64,000 nt of DNA from Plotosus lineatus (lineage: Eukaryota; Chordata; Actinopteri; Siluriformes; Plotosidae), in assembly GCA_024760905.1 (NCBI GenBank), contig CM045734.1, forward strand, positions 2,950,247-3,014,246, in the 5' to 3' direction. Below the pieces are notes generated by a model, which was given only the letters and a program-made list of their open reading frames with translations, ran no database searches and was not told the DNA's origin. Numbering within the stretch: the first letter of the stretch is position 1; every line of letters begins with the position of its first letter. Below, one piece after another: positions 1 to 10,711 of the stretch. The position numbers and the translations under genes were made by a program.

Positions 1-249
1 ATTTGAAAGTCCATATATGGCTTCCAACTAGTGTTCCATAGTAACAGCATATCTATCAACACTCATGTCCAAGTTCAAAGCATTCTAAAATCACAGAAAC
101 TTCATGACCTTTCACCTTGACATCCCAAATTGGAATCTTTGAGACTCGGGTAGAGTAATGTCCCCACCAAATCTAATGGAAATCTGAATATAGGTGGGGT
201 CAGTTGATATCAGGGATTTCAAGATGTCTATGCAGGTTTCAATCATTCC
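1..249. other. rhbdd1 intronic or 3' flank, no recognised feature
   Basis: Nothing coding or clearly repetitive is recognised. By position this should lie inside the intron after the last visible rhbdd1 exon (1159-1215). The roughly 78 C-terminal residues expected from the human protein were not found between here and 1159, so the last exons probably lie beyond the left edge. Confidence 0.4.
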
Positions 250-895
250 ATATTTACATTTACCACATTTGGAAGATGCTCTTATCCAGAGTAATTTACA
301 GAGAGCTTTAAAGTCCCAATCACTGAATATATTCTTGTACTGGTTTGTTAGAACACAGACTAGGTATACTATCAGTCAAACTTAGTGGGTAGGTGTTCTG
401 TGTTTTTGTGTGTGTGTCTGTGTAAGCGTATATATAGATACTTTTGTTTTTAATTTTGCTAGTCTAAGTACTGCTGAAAAAGGTAAGTTTTCAGCTGCCG
501 CTTGAAGACATCAATGACTCAGTAATCCAGACAGCAAGAGGAATTTGGTTCCACCACCTTGAAGCCAGAACAAAGAAGAGTTTAGATGCATTTGCCCCCT
601 TACCTCCCTTGTTAGCGGGAGGAATCAGTCTTGCAGTGCGAGGTGTGAAAAGTGTTTTGAGGTAGAAAGGTGCAGGTCCATTTTTGGCTTCGTGGGGAAG
701 AGTTAGTGTTTTAAATCGAATGCGAGCAGCTACAGGAAGCCTGCGGAGAGATCCGAGCAGTGGTGTGGAAAAATTTAGGAAGGTTGAAAACAAGCCGTGC
801 AGCTGCATTCTGGATCATTTGCAAAGGTCGGATAGTGCTCAAAGGTAAACCTGCCAGGGATGAGTTGCAGTAATCTAGTCTTGAGATGACAAGGG
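250..895 (+). repeat. teleost interspersed repeat, family not identified
   Basis: The left end reads like the common teleost repeat opening (tttaccacatttggaagatg, then 'cttatccagagtaattta'). The right part (about 740-890) resembles another widespread fish repeat with 'gctgcattctggatcatttg'. An antisense reading frame across it is not a gene. It sits in the rhbdd1 intron. Assignment is from memory of repeat families only. Confidence 0.45.
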
Positions 896-1158
896 ATTGA
901 ACAAATTATCTGAGTGGAAGAAACAGACAATTCCAGATGTCAAAGAGAAGAAACAGACATGATCATGAAAGATTACTAATATGACAAGGACAGGCGATTG
1001 TCCATGGTTTCTCCAAGGCTTTGCGTAGTGCCTGAAGGTCATATTGTTTGGTTGATGAAATTGGGGAGCAGATTTTGGCTGAGTTGACTGAATAAACTTT
1101 AGAGGAAGAATTTGTACAAACTTTAGAAATGTGCATGCAGATCTATTCTTGTTCTTAC

Positions 1159-1215
1159 CTGAAGAATGATAGTGCGGGTGTGGTCTATCATAATTTCCAC
1201 AACCACTCACAAATC
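1159..1215 (-). CDS. rhbdd1: rhbdd1 fifth visible coding exon
   Basis: 57 nt, acceptor AG at 1217-1216 after a pyrimidine-rich stretch, donor GTAAGA from 1158. It completes a split Gly codon and continues FVSGCGNYDRPHPHYHSS, ending one base into the next codon. It corresponds to the Gly/Ser/Tyr-rich cytosolic stretch after the last membrane segment in human RHBDD1. Short and low in conservation, so less certain than the other exons, but both splice sites and the phase fit. Confidence 0.75.
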
Positions 1216-2295
1216 CTGTGGGACCAAAGCAGGTCGGATTACAAGTTTTGAAATAAACTGTGTTTTGACAGTGTGGTACTATGGAGCCTTTTCATTTGAA
1301 TGATGAGGGTACTAATGGTAGCCTGCAATTACAATTCCATTCAGGGCCAACTGGAAAGATCATGAGTGAGGGGGTGGGCACCCGTGGAATCTGTGTGATC
1401 TTCCGATGGGTTGCATGCACTTTATCTCAGTACAGGAATCCCTCACTTTCCGCAGTTAGTTGGGACCGAGATCCCCACGCCGCAACCAACCAAATCTGCG
1501 AAGGAAGATACACCCCCCCGACTGAGGTATACGTACATGTATGAGTGTATATAATATCAATAAATACATATCCAATGCTATAAATGCTTAAACAATTAAA
1601 CATTAAAAAAAAAGAATACGATGTAAATAAAATATGAATACACACATACACACGGTATTGCATGAGAAGACGACGACACATCCATACGCACGCGCGCAAA
1701 TGTGCATGCACACACAGATGCAACAGTGTAAGTAGTTTTGATGGGAGATTTTGGCTTGTTCTGTGTTGGTTTAGGGTTTTTTTTTTTGCATAATTAGCCT
1801 TGCTTTTGTGGCATTTTTTTAATTCGATGAATATTTATTTATTTATTTTAACAACCGTGATGCACTAAAGCCGAATGAATTGAAGCGCTGAGTAGCCAGG
1901 GATCCCTGTACAATGCTTTCCTCACACATTTGGGTAATTAGTTGTTTCAATATGCCCCTGGGTGTTAGTGTGAATGGTTGTGTGTGCGTTGCTTGTGATG
2001 CACTGGTGAACTGTACAGGATGTATCCTGTCTCGACCCAGAGTTGGCTGAAATAGGCTTCAGCCTCCTTACAACCATAGTAGAATTAAGCAGGTTGGCAA
2101 ATGGACAGACGAATGATATTTCACTCTCTCTCTCTCACACACACACCCACCTGCGCATGCTTTCATAAGTGTTCTGAGAGGACCGGAAGTGTAGAGAAGC
2201 CCACCCAAAATACCAGAAAGGTGTCCAACAAATGAGGTCCTGGAAGGAGAGACAGACAGACATAGAAAAAGATAGTGTAAAAGTGTCTCTGTGTA

Positions 2296-2355
<60 letters not shown>

Positions 2356-2927
2356 TACAGACACACACACACAGTCGTTCTAAAAAAATTAGCATATTGT
2401 GATGAAGTTCATTAGTTTCTGTAATGTACTGATGAACACGAGACTTTCATATATTTTAGATTCATTACACACAACTGAAGTAGTTCCAGCCTTTTATTGT
2501 TTTAATATTGATAATTTTGCCAAAAAAGTAAAGAAAAACCAAAAATCCCCACATCAAAATATTGCCATATTTCATCTGACCAATAATAAAAAAAAAAGTG
2601 TTTTTAATACAAGAAAAGTCAACCTTCAAATAATTATGTTCAGTTATGCACTCAATACTTGGTCGGGAATCATTTTGCAGAAATGACTGCTTCAATGCAG
2701 CGTGGCATGGAGGCAATCAGCCTGTGGCATTGCTGAGGTGTTATGGAGGCCCAGGATGCTTCAACAGCGGCCTTAAGCTCATCCACAGAGTTGGGTCTGG
2801 TGTCTCTCAACTTTCTCTTCACAATATCCCACAGATTCTCTATGGGGTTCAGGTCAGGAGAGTTGGCAGGGCAATTGAGCACAGCAATATGCTAATTTTT
2901 TGAGAAGGACCAGTGCGTGTGTGTATG

Positions 2928-2962
<35 letters not shown>

Positions 2963-3691
2963 TTGTTGAAATTTGTTGGAACACACACAGGTAGCAACAT
3001 GTACACCATTTTCTCTCTGTCTATCTGCATGTACACTGACATTAGAACACACACACATATACACACACACACATACATACATACATACACTCCTGAAGTA
3101 CAAATATGTTGCATTTTATTCTTTTTTTTTTTTTTACCTCCGAGTATGCGTAAGCATGTGAGTGTCCTACCCTGGGCTCAAGATGTGTATAAGCACTAGC
3201 TCCACCCAGCAGGCGTAGCGCTTATTTACAGGAATCCCCATGATGTACTTGACTCCGCCCGGATTATAATAATTGTTCACAACCTTCAGGGCGAAGAGGA
3301 CCCCTGAGACCGAAAGTACATAGACGTTACGTTTCCTTCATACGGCTCAAATCCAGACATCATGTTTAATTTAAACAACCATACAAGTTGAACGTCAAAC
3401 GGACCTGAAAATCCAACGGCACAGTGCACACTGAAGGAATCATCATCTGTGAGATTCGTCAGCCCAGCTTGCAAGAACAGATAGACCAATCCGGTAAGCA
3501 GAGAAAAGACAGACAGGAGGTAGGCGAACCAGGCGGTGCCAAGTCTGCGCTCCAGGGAGATGCCTTTCCAGAGGAAGGAGACCATGTTGAAGTAGAGGTG
3601 CCAATCATCAACGTGGTGAAAAGGCGAGAACAAGAGACGATGCCAGTCTCCACCCCATAACGTTTTCTGTACGCTCACACAAGTCTGGAAA

Positions 3692-3744
<53 letters not shown>

Positions 3745-4770
3745 TGCAATCAGTAATAGAAGCTTCTCTTCTCTCTTTATCTGACCTTAGATCAGTATCT
3801 GATCTTATACCCAAGTCCAATTTTGGTGTCTCTATGCTCCATCTTGGCTACATGTCAGATCTTAGCACTGTTCCCGATCTTAGCTCAATATCACAATAGC
3901 TACCATATTTATAAGCAATGTGTATAATCTTAAAGTGTCGTGGTATTGATCCTGATATCCAGAAGCTTATTTTAACAAATTGTATGGTTATAAAAAGCAC
4001 AAAACTGGTGAATTTTCCCTGTGGATCACTAGTGGGTGCTGAACTGTGGGTGGTAGCAGCTTAGTGGGGTTCTCCCCAAAAAGTAAAGTCAGCATGTTGG
4101 GTGGGGTTGACAGCTCTTGTAGAGACAGTGAAACTTACACTGTAGTAAGAAAATCCAAAATGGATAAAACAGTCACTGTTTTGTTGACTCCACTTTCACG
4201 TCATCAGTCTTTTTCGGAACAAAAATCTTTCCACAATTTCTGCACTTTTTCTTTGTGCAGCTCAGCACTGGACCATAATTATCTGGACAATAATTTTGCC
4301 TCAGTCAGTGACGCCGCCAATCCAACAAGATCACTATCAGACTGGAGCAGCCAATTCGAAAAGTAACATGTCCTGAGCATGCCCAGAGTTGTACCACTCC
4401 CACATACTTTGAAATCGGGCATGAACTGATGCTACCCGAATTAACCACTGATGTGATACATGATGGTTTTAAAGAGGTAATAACGTTATTCACTACAACT
4501 CCTCTTTAAGGCTGTAATTGATTTTAGCTCCATATCAGATCCTAGCTGTATCTGATCTTCACTCTTTCATAGATATTAACACTTTGGCTAATCTTAGCTG
4601 TCTGTTTAATGCACTACCTGTAAGAGAGGCTTGAGAGGAAACAGGAAAAGGTAGACATTCATGCCAAGAACTGCGAGTGTCACAGGAGGGATGTTGTCCG
4701 TACCGAGCTGGAACACCTGAGACACCAGCAAAAGCAGGCCAAGATTAAATCCTCGCTGTCTGTTACGCAT
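1159..4770 (-). CDS. rhbdd1: rhbdd1 (RHBDL4), ER rhomboid intramembrane protease; five coding exons, 3' part outside window
   Basis: Family role: a rhomboid serine protease of the ER membrane that cleaves membrane proteins within or near the bilayer and contributes to ER-associated degradation. Coding exons on the minus strand are 4618-4770, 3405-3684, 3171-3303, 2151-2239 and 1159-1215. All have AG acceptors and GT donors and phases that join without a break, giving 237 complete codons (human protein about 315). The joined frame places the catalytic serine of the GFSG motif at residue 144 and the catalytic histidine of the VGHLSGIL motif at residue 195, the numbering I recall for human RHBDL4. 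Other conserved blocks are NIPPVTLA, HLYFNM, WKG..LERRLG and ACWVELV. The introns carry a Tc1 remnant, MITEs and CA repeats. The C-terminal ubiquitin- and VCP-binding region is not in view. Confidence 0.95.
1433..1908. mobile_element. pogo/Tigger-type MITE, TIR CAGRRATCCC
   Basis: It begins CAGGAATCCCTCACTTTCCG and ends GGGATCCCTG, flanked by TA on both sides (1431-1432 and 1909-1910). No transposase frame is visible. The same sequence recurs at 15652-16091 and in pieces at 8764-8975 and 9990-10361. It lies in an rhbdd1 intron. TA target sites and the TIR style point to Tc1/mariner/pogo mobilisation; superfamily is inferred. Confidence 0.7.
2110..2375. repeat. CT/AC microsatellite and (AT)n array beside rhbdd1 exon
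   Basis: A CT/CA tract at about 2122-2150 abuts the exon donor at 2151-2150, so the intron starts inside a GT-rich microsatellite on the coding strand. An (AT)n array covers about 2300-2344, followed by (AC)n to 2372 next to the Tc1-like element. Confidence 0.85.
2151..2239 (-). CDS. rhbdd1: rhbdd1 fourth visible coding exon (catalytic His)
   Basis: 89 nt, acceptor AG at 2241-2240 after TCTCCTTCC, donor GT at 2150-2149. It encodes TSFVGHLSGILGG, with catalytic His195, then LLYTSGPLRTLMKACA, and ends one base into a Gly codon. It closely matches the human TSFAGHLAGILVGLMY segment. An almost identical copy lies at 22607-22695. Confidence 0.95.
2371..2905 (-). mobile_element. Tc1-like element remnant in rhbdd1 intron (internally deleted)
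   Basis: Both inverted ends are present (tcgttctaaaaaaattagca at the left, 'caatatgctaattttttga' at the right). Only the C-terminal end of a transposase remains (2670-2882, minus strand: SPDLNPIENLWDIVKRKLRD through the end), so the catalytic Glu region survives but the two Asp positions are deleted. The deletion joins 'attgagcacag' directly to the right end. It is the apparent donor of the duplicated block at 22.4-23.1 kb. Confidence 0.85.
2930..3136. repeat. CA/TACA microsatellites and T-run in rhbdd1 intron
   Basis: (AC)n at about 2939-2963 and 3046-3093 with a short (CATA)n stretch, then a 15-base T run at 3122-3136. Several apparent reading frames here are microsatellite artefacts. Confidence 0.85.
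3171..3303 (-). CDS. rhbdd1: rhbdd1 third visible coding exon
   Basis: 133 nt, acceptor CAG at 3306-3304, donor GT at 3170-3169. It starts by completing the Gly of GFSG, then reads VLFALKVVNNYYNPGG, KYIMGIPVNKRYACWVELVL and IHILSPG. These blocks align with human VLFALKVLNN..PGG and ACWVELVAIHL. It was found by translating the minus strand between neighbouring exons and is too short for a long uninterrupted reading frame. Confidence 0.93.
3405..3684 (-). CDS. rhbdd1: rhbdd1 second visible coding exon (catalytic Ser)
   Basis: 280 nt, acceptor AG at 3686-3685, donor GT at 3404-3403 (GTCCGT, a non-consensus +3 base). It encodes TCVSVQK, DWHRLLFSPFHHVDDWHLYF, the WKGISLERRLGTAWFAYLL membrane segment and CAVGFS, whose Ser144 is the catalytic serine. 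A (GT)n tract on the coding strand lies just upstream of the acceptor and forms most of the intron's 3' end. Confidence 0.95.
3697..3741. repeat. (CA)n microsatellite upstream of rhbdd1 acceptor
   Basis: About 20 CA units (GT on the rhbdd1 strand), ending some 13 bases before the splice acceptor at 3686-3685. Length variation here could affect the branch-point and acceptor region. Confidence 0.9.
3742..4617. other. rhbdd1 intron, no recognised gene
   Basis: AT-rich intronic sequence between the first two visible coding exons. A loose internal repetition of 'gatcttagc'-like words occurs at about 3780-3895 and 4500-4600. No conserved ORF is recognised. Confidence 0.5.
4618..4770 (-). CDS. rhbdd1: rhbdd1 first coding exon
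   Basis: 153 nt, 51 codons, beginning exactly at an ATG directly preceded by a pyrimidine-rich acceptor ending TTTCAG, and ending CAG before GTAGTG. It encodes MRNRQRGFNLGLLLLVSQVF, the first membrane segment, then NIPPVTLAVLGMNVYLF. It aligns with the human N-terminus (RGINTGLILLLSQIF, NIPPVTLA). The acceptor at the start codon implies at least one untranslated upstream exon, not located. Confidence 0.93.
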
Positions 4771-4840
4771 CTGAAAGCACACAGAGGTCAGAAGATGATC
4801 ACTGGCATTCTCAGCGAGTGTGTGTATATATTACATACAG

Positions 4841-5063
4841 TGGGGCCAATAAGTATTGGGCAAGGTAAAAATGTGCAAGTTCGACAATTTAAAAAGATAA
4901 GAGAGGTTTGTAATTTTCATCATTGGTACAGATGAAGCTTGAGAGACAGAATGTAAAAAAAAAACCAAACAAACAAAAAAAAACCTCAGGAAATCACATT
5001 GTATGATTTTTAAACAAATTAATTTGTGAAAATGGGAGGCCAATAAGTATTAGGCAGCCAGAA
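4841..5063. mobile_element. Tc1/mariner inverted-repeat fragment (second family)
   Basis: It starts cagtggggccaataagtatt and repeats 'ccaataagtattaggca' near 5041, an outer/inner direct-repeat arrangement typical of IR/DR Tc1 elements. No transposase follows; the RTE LINE begins at about 5080. Confidence 0.65.
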
Positions 5064-5079
5064 AAAGTTACTTTTAATA

Positions 5080-7003
5080 CTAATACAGCTAATGTGATCA
5101 GGGAGACAGGTAGGAGAATACTTGGTGTGTCATCTGGAAGGAAAGTAGATAAGGAGACTTGGTGGTGGAATGAGGAAGTGCAGGAGTGTGTACAAAGGAA
5201 GAGGTTAGCTAAGAAGAAGTGGGACATTGAGAGGACTGAAGAGAGTAAACAGGAGTACAGGGAGATACAGCGTAAGACGAAGGTAGCGATGTCAAAGGCT
5301 AAACAGAGATGATGACTTGTATGCTCGGTTGGAAAGTATACAGGGAGAAAATGATTTATACAGCTTGGCACAGCAGACAAATAGAGATGGGAAGGATGTT
5401 CAGCAAGTTAGAGTGATAAAGGACAGAGAGGGAAATGTATTGACTGATGACAGAAGTGTGCTGGGAAGATGGAAAGAGTACTTTGAAGAGCTGATGAATA
5501 AGGAAAATGAGAGGGTGGGGGAGTAGAAAAGGTGATCGTTGAGGACCAGGAAGGGGTTTAGTAAGATTAGTAAGGGTGAAGTGAGGAGGGCATTGAAGAG
5601 GATGAAGAATGGAAAGGCAGTTGGTCCTGATGACATACCGGTGGAGGTATGGAAGTGTCTCGGAGAGGTAGCAGTAGATTTCCTGACAAGAACATTCAAC
5701 AAGGTCTTAGAGAGTAGAGAAGAATGGAGAAGTGTGCTGGTGCCCATTTTTAAGAACAAAGGCGACGTGCAGAGTTGTGGCAACTCCAGAGGGATAAAGT
5801 TGATGAGCCATACAATGAAGTTATGGGAAAGAATAGTGGAAGCTAGCCTAAGGGCAGAGATCAGCATCTCTGAACAACAGTTTGGCTTCATGGCAAGAAA
5901 GAGCACCACTGATGCAGCGTTTGTCTTGAGGATGTTAATACAGAGAAGGTCAGAGGGAGCTGCATTGTGCCTTTGTGGATCTGGAGAAAGCATATGACAG
6001 GGTGCCGAGAGAGGAACTGTGGTATTGCATGAGGAAATCTGGAGTGGCAGAGAAGTATGTTAGAGTGGTGCAGGACATGTATGAGAGATGTAAGACAGTG
6101 GTGAGGTGTGCTGTCGGTGTGACAGAAGAGTTCAGGGTGGAGGTGGGTCTGCATCAAGGGTCAGCTTTGAGCCCCTTCTTGTTTGCTATGGTGATGGACA
6201 GGTTGACAGATGAGGTCAGACAAGATTCCCCATGGACTATGATGCTTGCAGATGACATTGTGATCTGCAGTGAGAGCAGAGACCAAGTGCAGGAAAACCT
6301 AGAGAGGTGGAGGTATGCCCTAGAAAAGAGGGGGATGAAGGTTAGCCTCAGTAAGACAGAATACATGCGTATGAATGACAAGGACCCAACAGGAACGGTG
6401 AGGTTACAGGGAGCAGAGAAAAAGAAGGTGGAGGATTTTAAGTACTTAGGCTCAACAATCCAGAGCAATGGAGAGTGTGGAAAAGAGGTGAAGAAGCATG
6501 TGCAGGCAGGTTGGAATGGTTGGCGAAAAGTGTCGTGTGATAGGAAGGTATCGGCAAAAATGAAAGGAAAAGTGTACAAGACGGTGATGAGGCCAGCGAT
6601 GTTGTATGGTTTAGAAACAGTGGCCATGGGGAAAAAACAGGAGGCAGAGCTGGAGGTAGCAGAGATGAAAATGTTGAGGTTCTCTTTGGGAGTAACGAGG
6701 ATGGATAGGATCAAGAATGAGCACATCAAAGGGACAGCACATGTAAGACGTTTTGGAGACAAAGTCAGAGAGGCTATATTGAGATGGTTTGAACATGTAC
6801 AGAGGAGGGATAGTGAGTATATTGGTAGTCGGATGCTGAGGTTGGAACTACCAGGCAGAAGGCCTAGAGGAAGACCAAAGAGACGATTCATGGATGTGGT
6901 GAAGGAGGACATGAAGGTAGTTGGTGTAAGAGAAGAAGATACAGAGGATAGGGTGAGATGTAGGCAGAAGAATCGCTGTGGCGACCCCTGAAGGGAAAAG
7001 CCT
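5080..7003 (+). mobile_element. RTE-clade LINE copy A, 5'-truncated, degenerate
   Basis: The endonuclease half is missing. Remnants of the linker (ETWWWNEEVQECVQ) are at about 5094-5312 and of the reverse transcriptase from 5539. RT motifs seen are NGKAVGPDDIPVEVW, QQFGFMARKSTTDA, DLEKAYDRVPREELW and GLHQGSALSPFLFA; the catalytic box reads LADDIVIC rather than FADD. The longest frame is 5975-6991 (338 codons). Frameshifts lie near 5310, 5530 and 5965. The 3' end ctgtggcgacccctgaaggg matches the other copies. Confidence 0.9.
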
Positions 7004-7059
7004 ACATCAATAATATACAAAATAACATCAAATATATCAAATAATATCAACATTCAGTA

Positions 7060-7757
7060 TAAATAAATGACTTTTGGAAAAAAAAGTCAAATTTTGAGTT
7101 TAGACGTACCAACGTAGTATGCTGACGTAATGACGCAATAATGCTGCATTCATCGTTTACAAACTACAGAGAGAGTGTGTGTGTGTACATATGTTATATA
7201 GCGTGTTACCCTTGTGTTAAGACGTCGTCTCTGTAATCTTTGTGTTTACACTGTTTTGTGGACTTTTGTAACCCTAAGCAAATATGGTTGGTCAGAAGTG
7301 TAAGCTTACTAGCATGGGCGCAAGTCTCATACACAGAGATGAATTAACTCAGCTCAGATCAGCACAATCTAATGCATACTCAGTTAAGCAAAAAGTATAA
7401 ACGAGTTCAACGGCACCCTTGCGCACTTGAAAGACTGGAAGTCCATATAACCCACAGCAAGTACACGACTTTTGGTATTGAGCGCTTCACATATTGTAAG
7501 CGTGATTGGCTGTTTTAAGCTTCATGTAAAGTGATTCAGTATAAATAAGTGACTTATTTGAAATTAATGTTGATATCTTTGATATTATTTTACAATGTTA
7601 TGTTTATAACAATTGACTTAGGGGTGTTTTATGACATACGGTAATGGTATTTAGGATGTACATTACAGTATGAGCGTCATACGTCACTATGTTCACTTTC
7701 AACTTTCGTTGGGCCGTCCGGAACCAATTAAAAACGTAAGTCGGGGAGCGTCTGTAT
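7060..7757 (+). mobile_element. Tigger/pogo-like element fragment
   Basis: It ends GTCGGGGAGCGTCTGTA, the terminus seen inverted at 43162 (CAGACGCTCCCCGACTTACG). It contains 'atggttggtcagaag' at about 7284, the start of the HTH reading frame better preserved at 35900-36115, but diverges after a few codons. No intact transposase. Confidence 0.7.
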
Positions 7758-7764
7758 ACATACA

Positions 7765-8737
7765 GTATATATATTTACATATATACTTTTACTATTACTA
7801 AATTGGGAAGAAGGAGGGGCATGCTCGTCTGTCGTTTGTAAACAATGGACGCAGCGGCATTATGTCAGCAAACTCAAAATTGACTTAAAAAAAAAAAAAA
7901 AAAGTAAAATCGAAAAAAAAAACGTAAAACGGATGAACAGAAGCCCCGACTGACATTCATTTGTTTTACATATTTTTCAATTTTACGTTTTTTTAAAAAA
8001 AAAAGAGAGAAAAAAAAAGGCAAATTTTGAGTTTAGCGTGCTCTGTGTAGTACGAGATGTACCTACGTAGTACGCTTACGTAATGACGCTGCATCCATTG
8101 TTTACAAGCAACAGGCTGAACGTGCCCCTCCTTCTTCCCAGTTCACTGCATTTTACCCTTGTGTTAAGACGTCGTCTGTGATCTTTGTGTTTACACTGTT
8201 TTGCAAACTTTTGAAACCCTAAGCAAATATGGTTGGCCAGAGGCGTAAGCCTACTAGTGATGGTGGTAATCAGAAAAAGTGGCAAGCCATCTCTTAGACA
8301 CGAAGATGGCTATTATCAAGAAAATTGATGCTGGTGAAAAACATGGGAACGTTGCACATTTCTTCCAAATGGCTCCGTTGACCATCGGAACCATTTACAA
8401 GCAGAAAGATCGCATCACAGAGCATGTTAAAAGGTTCTAATTGATACTGTACTTGATATTTGATGAGTGAATTTGATTAAAATTTATCTAGTTGAGATTA
8501 TTTTGCTTGAATTTAATTTATTTGAAATTAATATTGATATTTTACAATGTTATGTTAATAATAATTGGTTTCGAGGTGTTTTATGAAATACGGTTATGGT
8601 GGTATTTATGGCTGTATAATACAGTACGAATGTCATACGTCACTGGAACATACAGTAATAAGTTACTTTTTTTTCACCTTACTTTCGGCTGTCCGGAACC
8701 GAACGAAAACGTAAGTTGGGGAGTGTCTTTCGGGGGA
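7765..8737. mobile_element. Tigger/pogo-like fragments, head to head
   Basis: A minus-oriented end (about 7790-7950, ending gaacagaagccccgactgac) abuts a plus-oriented copy (about 7955-8737). The latter holds a broken N-terminal transposase frame from the ATG at 8230 (MVGQRRKPTSDGGNQKK), with a stop soon after and a shifted continuation to about 8440. Related to 35270-36440. Confidence 0.7.
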
Positions 8738-8763
8738 AAAGTTAAGGAAAATGTCACAAAAAC

Positions 8764-9075
8764 AATGCCAATTATGCAAAAATAAAAAATAAAATAAACC
8801 CTAGACCAACACAAAACAAAAAACAACCCAAAATCTCCCATCAAAACTACTTAAATTGTTGCATCTGTGTGCGCACGTGCATCTGTGCGTGTCGTCTTGT
8901 TCTCATGCAATACCATCTGTATGTGTACAGAGATCCCTCGCTACTTCATGCTTCAATGCATCATGGTCTTTTAAAAAATACATATACGGTCGGCCCTCGA
9001 TATTTGAGGAGGTTCAGTTCAGGCCCCTCCCGCAAATGAAGATAATCCGGGAGTTCTGTACCCGGAAGTAAAACC
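8764..9075. mobile_element. MITE fragments
   Basis: A partial copy of the CAGRRATCCC MITE (8764-8975; 'cagagatccctcgctacttc' at 8934), followed by a different terminus (cggtcggccctcgatatttg from 8990) with the style of a pogo-like TIR. No coding potential. Confidence 0.5.
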
Positions 9076-9689
9076 CCCATGTATCATATCACATGTGCAA
9101 ATGAGCAACCGGAAGTAAAATACTGTGAATCTATTACATGCGCTAAAATATGCTTCTTAAACACATTATATAGACAGTCTTACTCATATTACAGTATTAA
9201 TGTAGTAAAGTGTAGTAATGATTAAGAAAAACTTTACAATTTTTACTGCTACATTTATTGATGATAAAATATAAACATTATACAGCATATACTGTTGTAA
9301 AGCACTAGTATTAAAGTCTTTTTCAATTATTATTCCATTCCAGTACAGTATCTAAGTTAATGTTTAGAATGTTTGTGTGTGAGATGTTAAGCTCTGTAGC
9401 ATGTTTAAAAAATGATACCAAAAAGATAAACTTTATTACATGTCATGTCCTTTTACATTGAACGTGATGTCTCCAAGATGGCACTGCCTAGAGGGCAACG
9501 TCACCGAGTTCTCAGAGACAAATTGTTTCTTCCCTCGTTTTAATTGTTCATGTTTTGCAATATGCTCGTCTATGACCGGTCGACCCTACTACAGCTATGA
9601 GATTGGAGTCATCGGGCGTGTGCAACTGAGCACGCTCAACTCCTATCCTAAGCTAACGTGCTATGGTAGCTCAATGCTAGCGCACCCCG
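9076..9689. other. unassigned AT-rich sequence
   Basis: No gene recognised. A plus-strand frame at 9440-9694 (84 codons) has no recognisable domain and is probably chance. Confidence 0.4.
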
Positions 9690-9995
9690 GCTAACAATAA
9701 GCCCAGGCGGGGAGGGGCCGAATGACAACTTTGGCGCTTGGGATCGCAGGGGATGAAGGCCGTGTAGCCGGCTGGTGCACTCCCCTAGAGCAATGTTTCA
9801 CAAAAAAACAGCATGGAGCAGTCCTGTAGATCCCTCTGCGCTGCAATCCGAGCATGAAGCTCGTCCATCTTGTTTCGCAGGGGCTGAACATTTTCAAGCA
9901 GTATGACCGAAAGTGCTACCCTTCCACTTCGAACCAAGCGCCGAAGACTCTGAGAACTCTGCCTGGGCTTATTGTTAGCACAAAAATAAGGCCAA
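9690..9995 (-). mobile_element. LINE endonuclease fragment (L2/Rex-like)
   Basis: The minus strand reads LENVQPLRNKMDELHARIA then DCSMLFFCETLL and, after a stop, GSAPAGYTAF. This is the N-terminal apurinic-endonuclease signature of fish LINEs (N.RSL.NK.DEL ... ETWL). 5'-end fragment only. Confidence 0.6.
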
Positions 9996-10361
9996 TTATG
10001 CAAAAAAAACAAACAAACAAAAAAAAAAAAAAAAAAAAACAAGCCGAAACCGCCCATCAAATCTAGTTACATTTTTTTGTGAGCTGCGCATTTGAATGCG
10101 TGCACGCGCATATGCATTCGTGTGCACGTGTGTGTCTGAATGTGTTGTGTATTTATATTTTATTTACATCTTACGCATTAATTTTTTAATTTTAATTGTT
10201 ATTCTAAGCATTTATAGCATTGAATATGTATTTATTGATATTATATCAACATATACACGTACGTAAGCGATAGATGGGGGGGTGATGATACTACTTCATG
10301 AAATTTGATAGTCGCGAGGGGGTCTCGATCCCAATTAAGTGCAGAAAGTGAGGGATCCCTG
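9990..10361 (-). mobile_element. MITE fragment, CAGRRATCCC family
   Basis: The terminus agggatccctg at 10351-10361 and the internal 'gtctcgatcccaattaa' match the copies at 1433 and 15652. The other terminus is absent and replaced by an A-rich tract near 10019-10039. Confidence 0.6.
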
Positions 10362-10372
10362 TGCATGTGTGT

Positions 10373-10379
10373 GTGTGTG

Positions 10380-10446
<67 letters not shown>
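10373..10446. repeat. (GT)n and (TA)n microsatellite
   Basis: A short GT tract then about 32 TA units. Apparent Ile/Tyr-rich frames across it are artefacts. Confidence 0.95.
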
Positions 10447-10448
<2 letters not shown>

Positions 10449-10711
10449 ATCCCGTATTCAACGTGATAAGCACCCAGGGCGCCTAAAACTTGGAGCGGGT
10501 GGGTGCTTATTAAAATGGTTACCAGCGAAGTGGAACGGTAAGTGTTTATTACCATAGAGGTGTAAAACATGAATAATAACAGAATAATAAAAGCGTTTTA
10601 CCGGTATTTATGTTATTCATTTTTCTGTATCAACCACATTACTTACATGAAAGCTGAAAATAAAAAGAAAACAGCATAACTTAAAAAAAAACAAAAAACA
10701 AAACAAACTCT

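Noticed and set aside
2068..2395. Ile/Tyr- and Cys/Val-rich frames over microsatellites (also 10241-10570, 11124-11352, 25568-25936)
   Set aside because: Products of AT, GT and CT dinucleotide repeats, present in several frames and strands. Only the rhbdd1 exon inside the first one is real.
6154..7053. 299-codon minus-strand frame, and similar long frames at 30552-31427 (+) and 53857-54897 (-)
   Set aside because: They lie exactly opposite RTE reverse transcriptase frames and have no domain of their own; antisense shadows.
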